From an uncultured Muribaculaceae bacterium (lineage in GTDB: Bacteria > Bacteroidota > Bacteroidia > Bacteroidales > Muribaculaceae), in contig CAQFOZ010000014.1 in NCBI GenBank assembly GCA_948788915.1, positions 1 to 50,089 of the forward strand: 50,089 nt of DNA. The letters are read 5' to 3'. Below the pieces are notes generated by a model. That model searched no databases. It saw only the letters and a list, made by a program, of their open reading frames with translations, and had not been told where the DNA came from. Of this stretch, positions 9,275 to 18,900 are shown one piece after another (within the stretch, counting starts at the first letter, position 1; each line of letters begins with the position of its first letter). The position numbers were made by a program, and so were the translations under genes.

Positions 9275-10075
9275 TTAGTTTGTGGCCGATTGCTTAAATG
9301 TATATGTCGAGTGGTCGTAGGTTACTCCCTCTCTGTTAAAACAGCTTCCTATATATCCTCCGGTACCCAGTTCGTCGGGAGTGCCGGTTATAAGTTTTCT
9401 GTCTTTGTCTACAAGCCATATATTGTCAGAAATTTGCATGGCAAGAGGAATATCGTGAGTAGAGAGAAGAATTGTTTTATTGTTTTCATGCGCAAGTCTG
9501 CGCATAAGCATCATCAGTTCAAGTTTGCTCGGATAGTCAAGGAATGCTGTCGGTTCGTCAAGAAGTATTACCGGAGTCTGCTGGGCAAGAGTTTTTGCAA
9601 TCATCACTTTCTGACGCTCTCCGTCGCTGAGAGAGCATACTTTTCGGTTTTTCAGATCAGTAATACCTATGCAGTCCATAGCTTCATTTACAATCCTGAC
9701 ATCCTCTTTGGAGAGCTTGCCCCAGAAATTGTTGTAGGGCGCGCGTCCTAATGTCAGAAGCTCATATACTGACATATTGGGAGAATCAACCCTGTCTGTC
9801 AATACAATGCCTATCAGCTTCCCTATCTCCGAATTTGGAATGGACGCGACATTTCTGTCCCCGATCAAAATCTCTCCTCCTAATATATCCTGCGATTTTG
9901 ATAGGGAGCGAAGAAGTGTTGACTTGCCGGAACCGTTCACGCCTAAAAGAGATGTCAGACTGGAGTCGGGAAGAGTTGCGGTATATCCCTTGCCAATGGG
10001 TATTTTATGACCTTTTTGCCGGTAACCGGTGGTAACGTTTTGCAACTTGAGTGTTGTTGTTGTCTGACTTGTCAT
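9275..10075 (-). CDS. btuD: Vitamin B12 ABC transporter ATP-binding protein
   Basis: A 266-residue ABC ATPase of the BtuD/FecE group, which powers import through BtuC. Visible motifs are Walker A GVNGSGKST (about 43-51), the signature LSDGERQKV (in place of the canonical LSGGQ), Walker B VILLDEPTAFLD and the switch histidine in LLSTHDIP. It starts one base after btuC ends, indicating translational coupling. The FecE group also includes haem and siderophore transporters; the cobalamin assignment rests on the riboswitch, BtuB/BtuG and adenosyltransferase neighbours. Confidence 0.9.
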   Translation of the reverse strand: MTSQTTTTLKLQNVTTGYRQKGHKIPIGKGYTATLPDSSLTSLLGVNGSGKSTLLRSLSKSQDILGGEILIGDRNVASIPNSEIGKLIGIVLTDRVDSPNMSVYELLTLGRAPYNNFWGKLSKEDVRIVNEAMDCIGITDLKNRKVCSLSDGERQKVMIAKTLAQQTPVILLDEPTAFLDYPSKLELMMLMRRLAHENNKTILLSTHDIPLAMQISDNIWLVDKDRKLITGTPDELGTGGYIGSCFNREGVTYDHSTYTFKQSATN

Positions 10076-10076
10076 A

Positions 10077-11108
10077 TCATTTACGAGATTTTAAAATTAC
10101 CCATATGATTACCGGTGCACCGATTAAAGGTGTAACCGCATTAAGTGGTAACACTCCGCTTTCCGGTAGCAGACAAAGCAGATTGCAAAGCAAGGCAATA
10201 ACTCCTCCCATTAATATGCATGCCGGCATAAGAATGCGGTGCAAATCGGTAGGGAAGAAAAGTCTTGTTATATGTGGCACCGCAAGTCCCAAAAATGAAA
10301 CAGGTCCGCAATAGGCGGTAGTTACCGCACTTAATATGCCGGTGGCTACCAATAACAGATTGCGGGTGAGGGTCAGATTCAATCCTAAATTCTTTGCATA
10401 ATCTTCTCCTAATAGGAGCAGATCAAGAGATTTGACAAGCAGTAGGGAGAATGCCAGTCCGGCGCATGTGATTATTGCAAAAGGAATGACAGTCTCGCGG
10501 GTTTGTCCGCCGAAACTTCCCATCCCCCACATAACATAGCCCTGAATACCTTGTGCCGTTGCCTCAAAATTAAGAATAGTGATGATGGAGGAAACCAGAT
10601 AACCGATCATCATGCCGGCAATAATCAGTGTAATGGGATTGCGCAATATGTTTGAGAGCACGAGAATTATTCCCATCACACACATGGCTCCTGCAAACGC
10701 ACCTGACATTACTGCTGATATCCCTTCTACTCCCATCGTAGAACCACGGAATGTCCCTCCCCAAAGTAGCATGACCAAAGCGACGCCGAGACTGGCACCT
10801 GAATTGACGCCAAGAACGGAAGGTCCGGCAAGAGGATTCCGGAAAGCGGATTGCATCATTAAACCGCACACCGCAAGAGATCCTCCGGCAAGCAGTGCGG
10901 TAAGGGCCGAAGGCAAACGGCTGTCGAGTATAATGAATTTTATAGTGGATTCGGTACCATTGGCTCCGAATATGATATCTATTACTTTTTCCACCGGAAT
11001 ATGCACCGAGCCTAAAAGGAGGTTGGCGCCAAACAACAGCAGAGCGGTCACCCCGAGAAACAGGAATGCAAGGAAGTTTTTTGATTTCGTGAATGACCGA
11101 GGTATCAT
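10077..11108 (-). CDS. btuC: Vitamin B12 ABC transporter permease (FecCD family)
   Basis: A 343-residue polytopic permease of the FecCD/BtuC family with about ten membrane segments. Family blocks include LRLPSALTALLAGGSLAVCGLMMQ-like sequence near residues 60-85, GPSVLGVNSGASLG, and near the C-terminus CGPVSFLGLAVPHITR, the part that contacts BtuD. I prefer the ATG at 11108 (MIPRSFTKSKNFLAF); an in-frame GTG at 11159 would add 17 polar residues and overlap btuF by 29 bases. From 11108 the gene lies 22 bases after the btuF stop, and btuD follows at once. Confidence 0.9.
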   Translation of the reverse strand: MIPRSFTKSKNFLAFLFLGVTALLLFGANLLLGSVHIPVEKVIDIIFGANGTESTIKFIILDSRLPSALTALLAGGSLAVCGLMMQSAFRNPLAGPSVLGVNSGASLGVALVMLLWGGTFRGSTMGVEGISAVMSGAFAGAMCVMGIILVLSNILRNPITLIIAGMMIGYLVSSIITILNFEATAQGIQGYVMWGMGSFGGQTRETVIPFAIITCAGLAFSLLLVKSLDLLLLGEDYAKNLGLNLTLTRNLLLVATGILSAVTTAYCGPVSFLGLAVPHITRLFFPTDLHRILMPACILMGGVIALLCNLLCLLPESGVLPLNAVTPLIGAPVIIWVILKSRK

Positions 11109-11130
11109 AGCTGTTTTTTTAGATGGATTG

Positions 11131-12255
11131 TTATAAATTGCTGTAGTAGGTTTTGCCACTATAAGGTTTGATGCCGAGTTCGGGATGAAATATGGATATC
11201 ATATCGGCTAATAACCAATGAGGATGAAATGGCGTTTCTTCATAAAACCATATTTTTGAGGTGTTGCAGGCGTAAATTTTTTTGTTCTTGAATGCATCGA
11301 AATTACGGTAAACAGGAGACTCATTGGAAATCCAATTATAAGTAATGTCTGTGTTGTTATAATACTTTATGATCCACAAGTCGGCATCCGCAGCATTCAT
11401 AAGTATTTTCTCCGGACTATAAGCAACGCTTCCTCCTTTACCTTTTGCGATATCCGGCAGAGAGCCTCCGGCGTCTTCTATAAGTATTCCGGTTGTAGAC
11501 GATTTCGCCGGCAGGAACCAAGTGTCTCCTTGTTTGAGTTCTGTGAGTACTTTAGGGCGTTTGTTTACATGGGATGCAATTCCTTTTAATCTGAGATATT
11601 CGCTTTCAACTTCGGAAAATAGTTTGTCTCCTGTTGACTGTTTACCGGTCAACGCGGAATAAAATTTTATCCATTCGGCCCGTGCCAGAGGATTTGTTTC
11701 CATGTAGTCGGCACATTCCACAATCGGCACTCCGAGTTCTTTAAGTTTGGCATAAGGGGTGGGATCCTGATAAGGAGAAAGAAAAAGTGCATCAGGTGAA
11801 AGAGCCACGATTTTTTCCATATCGGGTGCCATTGATCCACCGCAATTTGACACTTTCCCCTCCTTTTGTTTACGCATCAATGTGGTATTGTGGATATATT
11901 CGGCATCACATATACCTGCCACAGCATCTATGGCTCCAAGCTCGTCAAAAAGGCTGCAGTGAACGGAAGAAAAGATAAGTCCACGTTTTACAGGGGTTCG
12001 TATCACCGTTCCTTCTGGATAATGATCTTTTAGGGGAACGGAATCTGGTACCAGGATGTATGAGTGGAGTATTCCGGTAGTATCCCATGGATTTCTTATG
12101 CGTACGCGTGTATATCCGTCTCCCGTTGACATTTTCAGAAGCGTGGCGTATTTAAGCGGTATTTCTTCCTCTTCTGCTGCAATGTTGTGTCTGCTTCCGC
12201 AGGAAATCGGAAGCAGACACATAAACAAAATTAATAATTTATAAAACCAATCCAT
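11131..12255 (-). CDS. btuF: Cobalamin-binding lipoprotein of the ABC importer
   Basis: A 374-residue substrate-binding lipoprotein with the helical-backbone BtuF/FecB fold (Peripla_BP_2). The signal peptide ends in the lipobox LLPISC, making Cys19 the lipidated residue from the ATG at 12255; a TTG two codons upstream is less likely. The first lobe starts near RGLIFSSVHCSLFDELGA and the loop VALSPDALFLSPYQDP is typical of the family. It would hold cobalamin in the periplasm and pass it to BtuCD. It lies between btuG and btuC in the operon. The residues that contact corrinoid cannot be read from sequence. Confidence 0.87.
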   Translation of the reverse strand: MDWFYKLLILFMCLLPISCGSRHNIAAEEEEIPLKYATLLKMSTGDGYTRVRIRNPWDTTGILHSYILVPDSVPLKDHYPEGTVIRTPVKRGLIFSSVHCSLFDELGAIDAVAGICDAEYIHNTTLMRKQKEGKVSNCGGSMAPDMEKIVALSPDALFLSPYQDPTPYAKLKELGVPIVECADYMETNPLARAEWIKFYSALTGKQSTGDKLFSEVESEYLRLKGIASHVNKRPKVLTELKQGDTWFLPAKSSTTGILIEDAGGSLPDIAKGKGGSVAYSPEKILMNAADADLWIIKYYNNTDITYNWISNESPVYRNFDAFKNKKIYACNTSKIWFYEETPFHPHWLLADMISIFHPELGIKPYSGKTYYSNL

Positions 12256-12273
12256 TATCAATCAAAACCAATT

Positions 12274-13410
12274 CTATAGGAAAACGGCACCAATAGGATT
12301 CTGGCCTCCGCAGTCAAAGTTTGTCTTGAATGCTCCGTCTTTTGCAAAACGGAATACCTCTCCGTTCCCAAGAGTATACCGAGTAGTCCCGATATATATG
12401 TCTCCGGAAATATTGTCTACTGAAATCATTGAGATATGATCTGTTGTAAGCTCTGCTGGAGCATTCGCCATGAATGAGACGTTTTCTATTTTTGAAGCTT
12501 TTATGTCATAGCTGAACCAAGTATTGGTTGTTGTCCATGTTGTCCAGTCGGTTACCGAGTTGAGAAGATATACCTTGCCGTTCCCAATTCCCATATCTGT
12601 TGCCACTCCAAGTTCTGTTACCTTATTATTTTGTGACGGTTCAATCATTTGGAATGAATAACCCTTGTCGGCGTAATTGCCCCATGATATGAGGAATAAC
12701 TTACCATCTGCCGAGATAAGTTTGTTGGGGTTTACGGCGACATTTATTTCACCTTTTACTGTAAATGTCTTGGGGTCTATCATATAAAGTTTATCGCTGT
12801 AAACAATGTCGCTGTTGCCGGAGACTGGATCATATACATACTGATAAGAGTCTGCTACGTATAATGTGCCGTTGCATTCCGCTATCCCTTCCAGATTGGA
12901 GCCTCCCGTATTCAGTTTGGATTCAACATGAAGATCATCAGCAGACAGTTTTGCCACAATACCGCCATAGAAACTTGCATACAGACAATCGTCTTTGAAT
13001 GCCATATAACGGACTCCTCCTTGGAGCTCCGTGTCTGTGTGGAATAAAACAGATGCTGTCACTTCTCCCTTTTCATTGAGTTTATATATGCAGTTTGAGC
13101 CGGTTACTGATATGTATATGTTCCCTTTATATGTTGCAATATCAGTTGCGTTGTCTCCGAGTTTGAAATTGTTTGCATCAAAGAATAGGTCTGAAATGAG
13201 AGGAGAATCGCTTTTATCCGTTGAAAAATAAGCGAGTCCGGCATTATTCATCTGGTATGTACCCTGATTGAGTATAAAAGCTCCGTTGAGCACTTCTCCT
13301 TCGTAAGGATTGTCAGGTTCGTTGTCTTTCTCACAGGAGGTAAATCCTGTAACGGTCATTGCTAAAAGGAGAGTGTAGATAAACTTAAGATTTTTCATTT
13401 TAAGATACAT
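12274..13410 (-). CDS. btuG: BtuG-like surface beta-propeller lipoprotein that captures B12
   Basis: A 378-residue YncE-like beta-propeller lipoprotein (DUF5074 type). The lipobox VTGFTSC gives Cys26, and the acidic stretch after it (EKDNEPDNPYEGE) resembles the export signal of Bacteroidetes surface lipoproteins. Blade-like repeats recur: ATDIATYKGNIYISVTGSNCIYKL, GIAECNGTLYVADSY, KLISADGKLFLISWG. In Bacteroides, BtuG is encoded next to btuB, sits over the BtuB barrel and binds cobalamin with extreme affinity. The position straight after btuB under a cobalamin riboswitch supports the same role. An in-frame ATG at 13398 is an equally good start. Confidence 0.87.
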   Translation of the reverse strand: MYLKMKNLKFIYTLLLAMTVTGFTSCEKDNEPDNPYEGEVLNGAFILNQGTYQMNNAGLAYFSTDKSDSPLISDLFFDANNFKLGDNATDIATYKGNIYISVTGSNCIYKLNEKGEVTASVLFHTDTELQGGVRYMAFKDDCLYASFYGGIVAKLSADDLHVESKLNTGGSNLEGIAECNGTLYVADSYQYVYDPVSGNSDIVYSDKLYMIDPKTFTVKGEINVAVNPNKLISADGKLFLISWGNYADKGYSFQMIEPSQNNKVTELGVATDMGIGNGKVYLLNSVTDWTTWTTTNTWFSYDIKASKIENVSFMANAPAELTTDHISMISVDNISGDIYIGTTRYTLGNGEVFRFAKDGAFKTNFDCGGQNPIGAVFL

Positions 13411-13421
13411 TTAATATGTGA

Positions 13422-15443
13422 TTATATTTTAAAGTTAAAGGATATGCGGAATGAGCGTCCGGGCATGGGGTAATATTTAATGACTTCATATCGGGCATTT
13501 CCCAAATTGAGGATCTCGCCCCTTATAGCTAATGAGCATTTCGTCAGGTGGAATTCATGTCCCAAAGAAAAGGATTGCTCGATATATCCGTCAAGAATAT
13601 TGGCAGGTATGTTTTGTGCCATATAGTAGCTTTTGCCTACTCCTACCAACGAATATCCTGCTTCAATCCATGGAGAACTGAATGTTAGGGAGCAGTTGCC
13701 TGAATGTTGGGGAGAGTAGGGGAGTTGTGCCTTGTAGTTTGAGGCTTTGCTGTCTGTTATATCGGAAGTGTTGTGCCAGCTATATGTCCCCGACAGATTC
13801 AGGCGTATTCTGTCGTATATGGAGAATGAAACAAAAGCGTTGATATCTATACCGTATATGTTGACTTTGCCATAGTTCATCATCCTCCAGTTATGTGTAG
13901 ACGGCATGGCAACTATCTTGTCGTTTACATGGTTGTAATACCCGTCGGCCGTTATAGAAAAATAATCCGGGATGCCATGTATTTCACATATCCAGGTTGT
14001 GCCGATGTTATATTCGTCCGCTCGTTCCGGACGGAGTGTGCGGACACCGAGGCGGTCGTAATAAAGATCGTTGAAAGTTGGCAGGCGGTTCGTTTTTTTA
14101 TACATGGCACGGATATTCCATCCGATATCCGCTATTGGCTGCCATGTGGCTCCGACAGATGGGTTCATGCATTTGAATGAATCGGGAGTTTTACCGGTCT
14201 TGACTCTTTCTGATGTGACCACACCATTCAGATTAGCGGTCAATTCATATCTGCCTCCTTCGTATTTGGCGGTCAGGGACGTATATGATGTGGTTCTGGA
14301 AGGGAATGGGCAGCTGCTTCTTGTGGATGAAAGGGTATTCACCATTACATCCTGTGCTATTCCGAAAGATAATCTGTCAATTGGATTGTAACTTGCAGCT
14401 CCGGAAATAAAATATTCATTCTGGGTGTATTCCGCTTGCCATATTCCTCCGGTGTATTGAACACCTGTTTCCCGTTCCCTTGACCATCCGTTAGCATATT
14501 TGCCAATTACCTGAAGTTTCCATCTTTTCGAAAAAGCACCACGGTATTTGACTTGCACAAACGCATCTCTTCCCCATAGGGTTTCTGTTGACACCGGGTT
14601 GTATAGCGTCACGGCACCGGGCACACCTCTCTTTGAATGATAGAAATATCCTTTTACATTTATCTGGTGTGCGTCTGACAGAGGCATATGTATATTAGCT
14701 TCAGCATGCCAGTTCCCTATTTTTGAGTTGTTTCTGCGCTCTTTAATTGTTTCCGATCCATTTTCCAATGTGAACGGATAATTGCCGTCCGAACGGGTAT
14801 AATCGCTGTCAATGGAAGCTATAAGCCGGTCTGTTATCTTTTGTGACCATTTAATATACGGACTTACATATCCCCAGGAGCCTGTTCTGATTTTTGCTTC
14901 CATGGAGAAGCTTTTACCTCCCCGGAATTGTGGTTGCCGGGTTGTGATTCCGAGAACAGATGCGGATGAATATAATCTTGCACATTGCAACATGTCGTTT
15001 TTTTGTCCTACGGCAAGGCTCAGACGTGATATATTGTTTAATGAGAAACGTCCTATATCCACTTGCCCCCCCTCGATGTTGTCAACAGGTGCACCATCAT
15101 AGCTGACAGCTGTGTGGGATGCGCCCATGTTGCGTACTGAAACAGTCTTGATTCCGCCAAGACCTCCATAGTCACGAACGTTTACTCCTGAAAATCTACG
15201 TGTGGCATCTGCTATATCTGTGATTCCAAGTTGTTCCATCTCTGCTCCGGTAATTATCTGGAGTGGCATGGAGGCTTTGACTTCTTTCGTTTCTATGCGA
15301 CTGACAACTTCAAATTCACGAAGGTTGGTTATGGTTGTGTCGAAAGAGCAAGGTACATTTACAGATGCCTCACAATACAAATTGCCCGCAACCAAACCGG
15401 CCACGAGCAACAAAATAGGATATTTCTTAATATACCTTCCCAT
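13422..15443 (-). CDS. btuB: TonB-dependent vitamin B12 receptor
   Basis: A 673-residue outer-membrane receptor. After the signal peptide (about 1-27) comes a plug domain (about 45-165) with QIITGAEMEQLGITDIADATRRFSGV-like sequence and VSVRNMGASHTAVSYDGAPVDN, then a 22-strand-type barrel ending in RSFRISFNFKI. It lacks the carboxypeptidase-like N-terminal domain common in SusC proteins, as expected for BtuB. It leads the operon, directly under the cobalamin riboswitch, and is followed 11 bases later by btuG. The role, TonB-driven passage of cobalamin across the outer membrane, rests on this context plus the family. Confidence 0.92.
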   Translation of the reverse strand: MGRYIKKYPILLLVAGLVAGNLYCEASVNVPCSFDTTITNLREFEVVSRIETKEVKASMPLQIITGAEMEQLGITDIADATRRFSGVNVRDYGGLGGIKTVSVRNMGASHTAVSYDGAPVDNIEGGQVDIGRFSLNNISRLSLAVGQKNDMLQCARLYSSASVLGITTRQPQFRGGKSFSMEAKIRTGSWGYVSPYIKWSQKITDRLIASIDSDYTRSDGNYPFTLENGSETIKERRNNSKIGNWHAEANIHMPLSDAHQINVKGYFYHSKRGVPGAVTLYNPVSTETLWGRDAFVQVKYRGAFSKRWKLQVIGKYANGWSRERETGVQYTGGIWQAEYTQNEYFISGAASYNPIDRLSFGIAQDVMVNTLSSTRSSCPFPSRTTSYTSLTAKYEGGRYELTANLNGVVTSERVKTGKTPDSFKCMNPSVGATWQPIADIGWNIRAMYKKTNRLPTFNDLYYDRLGVRTLRPERADEYNIGTTWICEIHGIPDYFSITADGYYNHVNDKIVAMPSTHNWRMMNYGKVNIYGIDINAFVSFSIYDRIRLNLSGTYSWHNTSDITDSKASNYKAQLPYSPQHSGNCSLTFSSPWIEAGYSLVGVGKSYYMAQNIPANILDGYIEQSFSLGHEFHLTKCSLAIRGEILNLGNARYEVIKYYPMPGRSFRISFNFKI

Positions 15444-15445
15444 AT

Positions 15446-15479
15446 GTTTTGTTGCCGATTAACCCGTGTACTACAAAAC
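15446..15479 (-). promoter_or_regulatory. Candidate expression-platform hairpin before btuB
   Basis: On the minus strand GTTTTGT (plus 15473-15479) can pair with ACAAAAC (plus 15446-15452), placing a 7-bp stem two bases before the btuB start codon. It lies between the riboswitch's B12 box and the gene, and no terminator with a U tract is seen there. This suggests control of translation initiation. Inference from position only. Confidence 0.35.
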
Positions 15480-15488
15480 TGTATATTG

Positions 15489-15675
15489 ATATGGCAGGTC
15501 TTCGGACTTATCTCGACTTTCCCTCCACCTTCCCATTTCGGTAGAAACAGTGGCCTGACACATTCTGAGAATCAGAGTCGTGTCGCGGAGGGTGTCTTTT
15601 TATGAGACTTACCGCAGCGGGACTGTCCGGGATTCTCACCCGGTTCCCTTTTAATGGCATATGCCAACCAAATCG
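15489..15675 (-). ncRNA. Cobalamin riboswitch controlling the btu operon
   Basis: The minus strand carries the conserved cobalamin aptamer. The core (plus about 15612-15650) reads GGGAA, then CCGGGTGAGAATCCCGG, ACAGTCCCGCTGCGG. The 3' B12 box AAGTCCGAAGACCTGCC is at plus 15493-15509. The spacing, the GCCACTG segment before the 3' part and the position ahead of btuB all fit. A Bacteroidetes promoter (15680-15710) would start the transcript almost exactly at the aptamer's 5' end. Ligand binding would lower expression of the uptake genes. Confidence 0.95.
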
Positions 15676-15679
15676 TTCG

Positions 15680-15710
15680 TAAAATTATAATTTAATTTTG
15701 ATATAACAAA
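15680..15710 (-). promoter_or_regulatory. Candidate promoter of the btu operon
   Basis: On the minus strand there is TTTG (plus 15707-15710), a 19-base spacer and TAATTTTA (plus 15680-15687), which is 7/8 to TAnnTTTG. Transcription would begin around 15673, at the 5' edge of the cobalamin riboswitch. Confidence 0.5.
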
Positions 15711-15843
15711 ATTTTATGATAACTACGGGTAAGATAGAGCGGACAATTTTTAAAGTTCGTTTTAATTTATATTTATTTGGTTTGTGTAATTTTTCAATTA
15801 AATTTGTATTTGAGTTATTAGGTAATTTTAATAACCCATTCAA

Positions 15844-15896
15844 AAGTAAGTATAAAATATTTAAAAACACTTACTACCGTTTAAATTTGAATACTT
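15844..15896 (-). repeat. 53-bp dispersed repeat, copy B
   Basis: Read on the minus strand this stretch matches 35579-35631 at 50 of 53 positions. It contains AGTAAGT three times, twice inverted relative to the third, so its ends can pair (AAGTAAGT at one end, its complement at the other in copy A). It lies just upstream of the GLUG protein gene and contains that gene's best -7 box. No gene is in it. Confidence 0.8.
15859..15889 (+). promoter_or_regulatory. Candidate promoter of the GLUG protein gene
   Basis: TAAATTTG (15882-15889) matches the -7 consensus 8/8; TTTA (15859-15862), 3/4 to the -33 TTTG, lies 19 bases upstream. The predicted start is about 30 bases before the ATG. It is wholly inside the 53-bp dispersed repeat. 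A weaker alternative is TTTG (15781-15784) with TGTATTTG (15805-15812). Confidence 0.45.
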
Positions 15897-15924
15897 ATCT
15901 TATTAGAATCAAATCATATTGCGA

Positions 15925-18900
15925 ATGAAAAAAAATCTCATTTCGGCGCTTGCGCTTATTGGATTTTCTGCTATGGCTTTAAATTCGATGGGTATTTCCT
16001 CGCTTTCTGAAGCGAAGATTTCAGCAACACGCCTTCAAAAAACGGTGCAAACAGAAAGTGCCTCATTGGCGACACAGGAGGAGCCGGTTATGTCTATCAA
16101 CCGGTCTTCGGGCAAAACCGTTCCGACACCCCTTTCAACGCCGATTGTAATCTCGACTCCGGGCATATCTGAGAAGGCACCTCGAATGAACGTAGCTTCA
16201 CTGTCATCTGTATCCGATCTTGTGGGTAGCTATGTACAGACCTCTGTGAGCCTTGCCGGCAGTGCTGCCGACAGTGGCAATGCAACAAAAATCTCACTCG
16301 GTAACGGTGATAACGCTATTGTCATAGAGCGTTTTTGGTCGAACCTCTATACTCCTTACCTTAAGGTGAATGCAACGGTAGATCTTGCCTCGGCTACAAT
16401 TTCTATTCCAGCGCAGGTGGTATATAACGATGAAACCTTCGGCCCTATATCGCTTGTGAAGACCACCGACGGTGCTCCGCTACGCAATGAGCCTATAACA
16501 GCTCATATAGACACCGACGGATCCATAACACTTGACTCGCCTTGGGGACTGTATGTGGATTCGGAGGGTGCACACAAGGATAAATATCTGTATGCCAACT
16601 ATAACACGCGTTTGCGCCCGGCAAATGCCACTCTACGGTTCCGTACATATAATAACCCTGATGCAGTCTACAGCTATGATATTCTTGTAGAACAGACCGG
16701 AAGCAACATGCTGGAAATAACAAACTTTGCCAATGCCGGTCTTGTCACCAATGCTACTTTGAGCGGAGACCGCACTATGAGTATTCCTTATGTGCCGGTG
16801 GAATATTATCCTTTTAAAGGTTATCTCCTTGACTTGTATCCGGTGTGTGATTTCCAGTACGATGATTCTACCGGTGTCGGGTCAATCAAATATTACACTT
16901 TCGGACTGAATTCCACACCTGCGGCATCAGGTGACAATACCACAATCTCTTGGGGGAACTGGGCTCTCCTCGCACCGGGTGTAGGTACACTCGACATCAA
17001 CTCCGAGGGTAGCATCATTCTTAAGGAAGGCGAGATTAAATATCCCACCGACTATGATGCCAATTTCGAGGGTAAAGGCACACAGAGCGAGCCTTTCCTC
17101 ATCAAGACAGTTGACAACCTTAATGCTCTTGCATCTATCGTCAACAAGACTAAATGTCCGGCAGGACAGAAGACAGTGCTGGTATATCCCGATACTTATT
17201 TCCGTCTTGAAGCGGATCTTGATCTTCAGAACATTCCGTTTACGGCCATAGGTGCTGAACAGTACCACACGTTCGCAGGAATATTTGACGGTAACGGTCA
17301 CACAATTAAGAATTTCAAGCAGTCTCTCCAGAGTGGCCTCAATTATGGGGGACTTTTCGGTCTGATTGGCGGCAACGCTGTGATTAAAAATCTCACTGTG
17401 GAGCATGCTGACCTTTCGACAAATGCCCATACCGGTATAATTGTAGGAACCGGACATGGCGTTATTGACAATTGTCATGTATCCAACGCAGATATTGTCA
17501 ACTACAATACCGCAACAGGGGCAATCACCGGCCTTTTTGAAGGAGAGGTGAAAAACTGTACGGTTAATGACGCATTGGTCTATGGCCTTGGTGGATATAC
17601 AGGCGGCATCATAGGCGAGTTAACTGCATATGTTGTTGACAATGCTCTTGTGCGTTCGTCAATAACTAATTGCTCAGTTACCAACAGCAACATTGCTGTA
17701 TGGGGAACAAATGAAGCCGGAAACTTAGCCGGTGGTGTTGCAGGTAATATCTATTGGTCTGAAATTTCAAATTGTTACTTCTCGGGCACAATAGACGGAT
17801 CTTATGAAGTAAACGGTAGTGCAGCCACCAATATAGTGGGCGGTGTGGCCGGAGCTGTGCAGAACAGCAATATCTCCAATTGTTTTGCCGTAGGAAATTT
17901 CGTTGTACAGGATTACAAGTCTTATGTAGGCGGTGTAGCCGGTATGCTCGCCGGCAATATGACCAATTGCTACGCCGCAGGTGCGGTGCAGGGAGCCAAC
18001 ACCACATTTGCCGGTGGTCTGGTTGGTGCTGTCTATCATGCCACTGTAGATATTTTAACAAAAGAGACTGCCAAATCTACTATAAAGTCATCGTATACAT
18101 CTACTCAGGTAACAGCCTATGTAACGGGTATTGACAACAAAACTCAGTTGCGCGAGCTGGTAGGTTCATTTGTTGTCTCAGATGGCATCAGTACTCTTGA
18201 CGATATGGTGACCATCACAGATTCTTATTATAATACCGACCTTACAAACTACGGTGGAACACGTTGCCAGGCAACAACAGCCACTCTCACAGACGGGAAT
18301 CTTCCAGCTGGCTTCGGCAGTGAAGTGTGGACAACCACCAATGGGCTGTATCCCCGTCTGAAAGGTATGGATAGTGGCCAGGCTGCACTGATGTCGGCAT
18401 CCTCAATTGCGTTTGCCGACGGAAGCACTGCCAGTCGTGTCCGTGCCAATGCAACTCTTCGTCCCCAGGGCAATACCCAGTATTTCGTTTTGGCCGACGG
18501 TAAGCCTTCCAAGACCGGTAAGTATTGTAGCATAAACGGTAATACCCTTGAAATCGGAACCGACAACGGTGTTGACATAATCATGGTGACAAATGGAGCG
18601 GTTGTATATCCCATCTCGCTCTCAATCACAGGTAATGGTCTCGACGGTATGGGTACAGCGGAGAGCCCTATGCTTATTAATAATAAGGAAGATCTCAAAT
18701 TGCTTGCTTCGTTGGTAACACCGGAAAATCCTTTCCACGGAGTGCATCTCTTAATGACAGATGATATTGATCTGGAGGGTGAAACTGAATTTATAGGAAT
18801 TGCAGTGTCAAAAACAAATAATGTCAATCTCGTGTTCAGCGGTATCTTTGACGGTGGAGGCCATACCATTCACAACATGAAAATGCATGGAGTGACATGG

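Noticed and set aside
11108..11159. GTG start giving a 29-base overlap of btuC with btuF
   Set aside because: The added residues are polar and untypical of BtuC, while the ATG at 11108 gives a normal length.
18249..18869. 206-codon open frame opposite the GLUG gene
   Set aside because: It lies wholly antisense to a module boundary of the giant protein, with a proline- and serine-rich translation typical of shadow frames.
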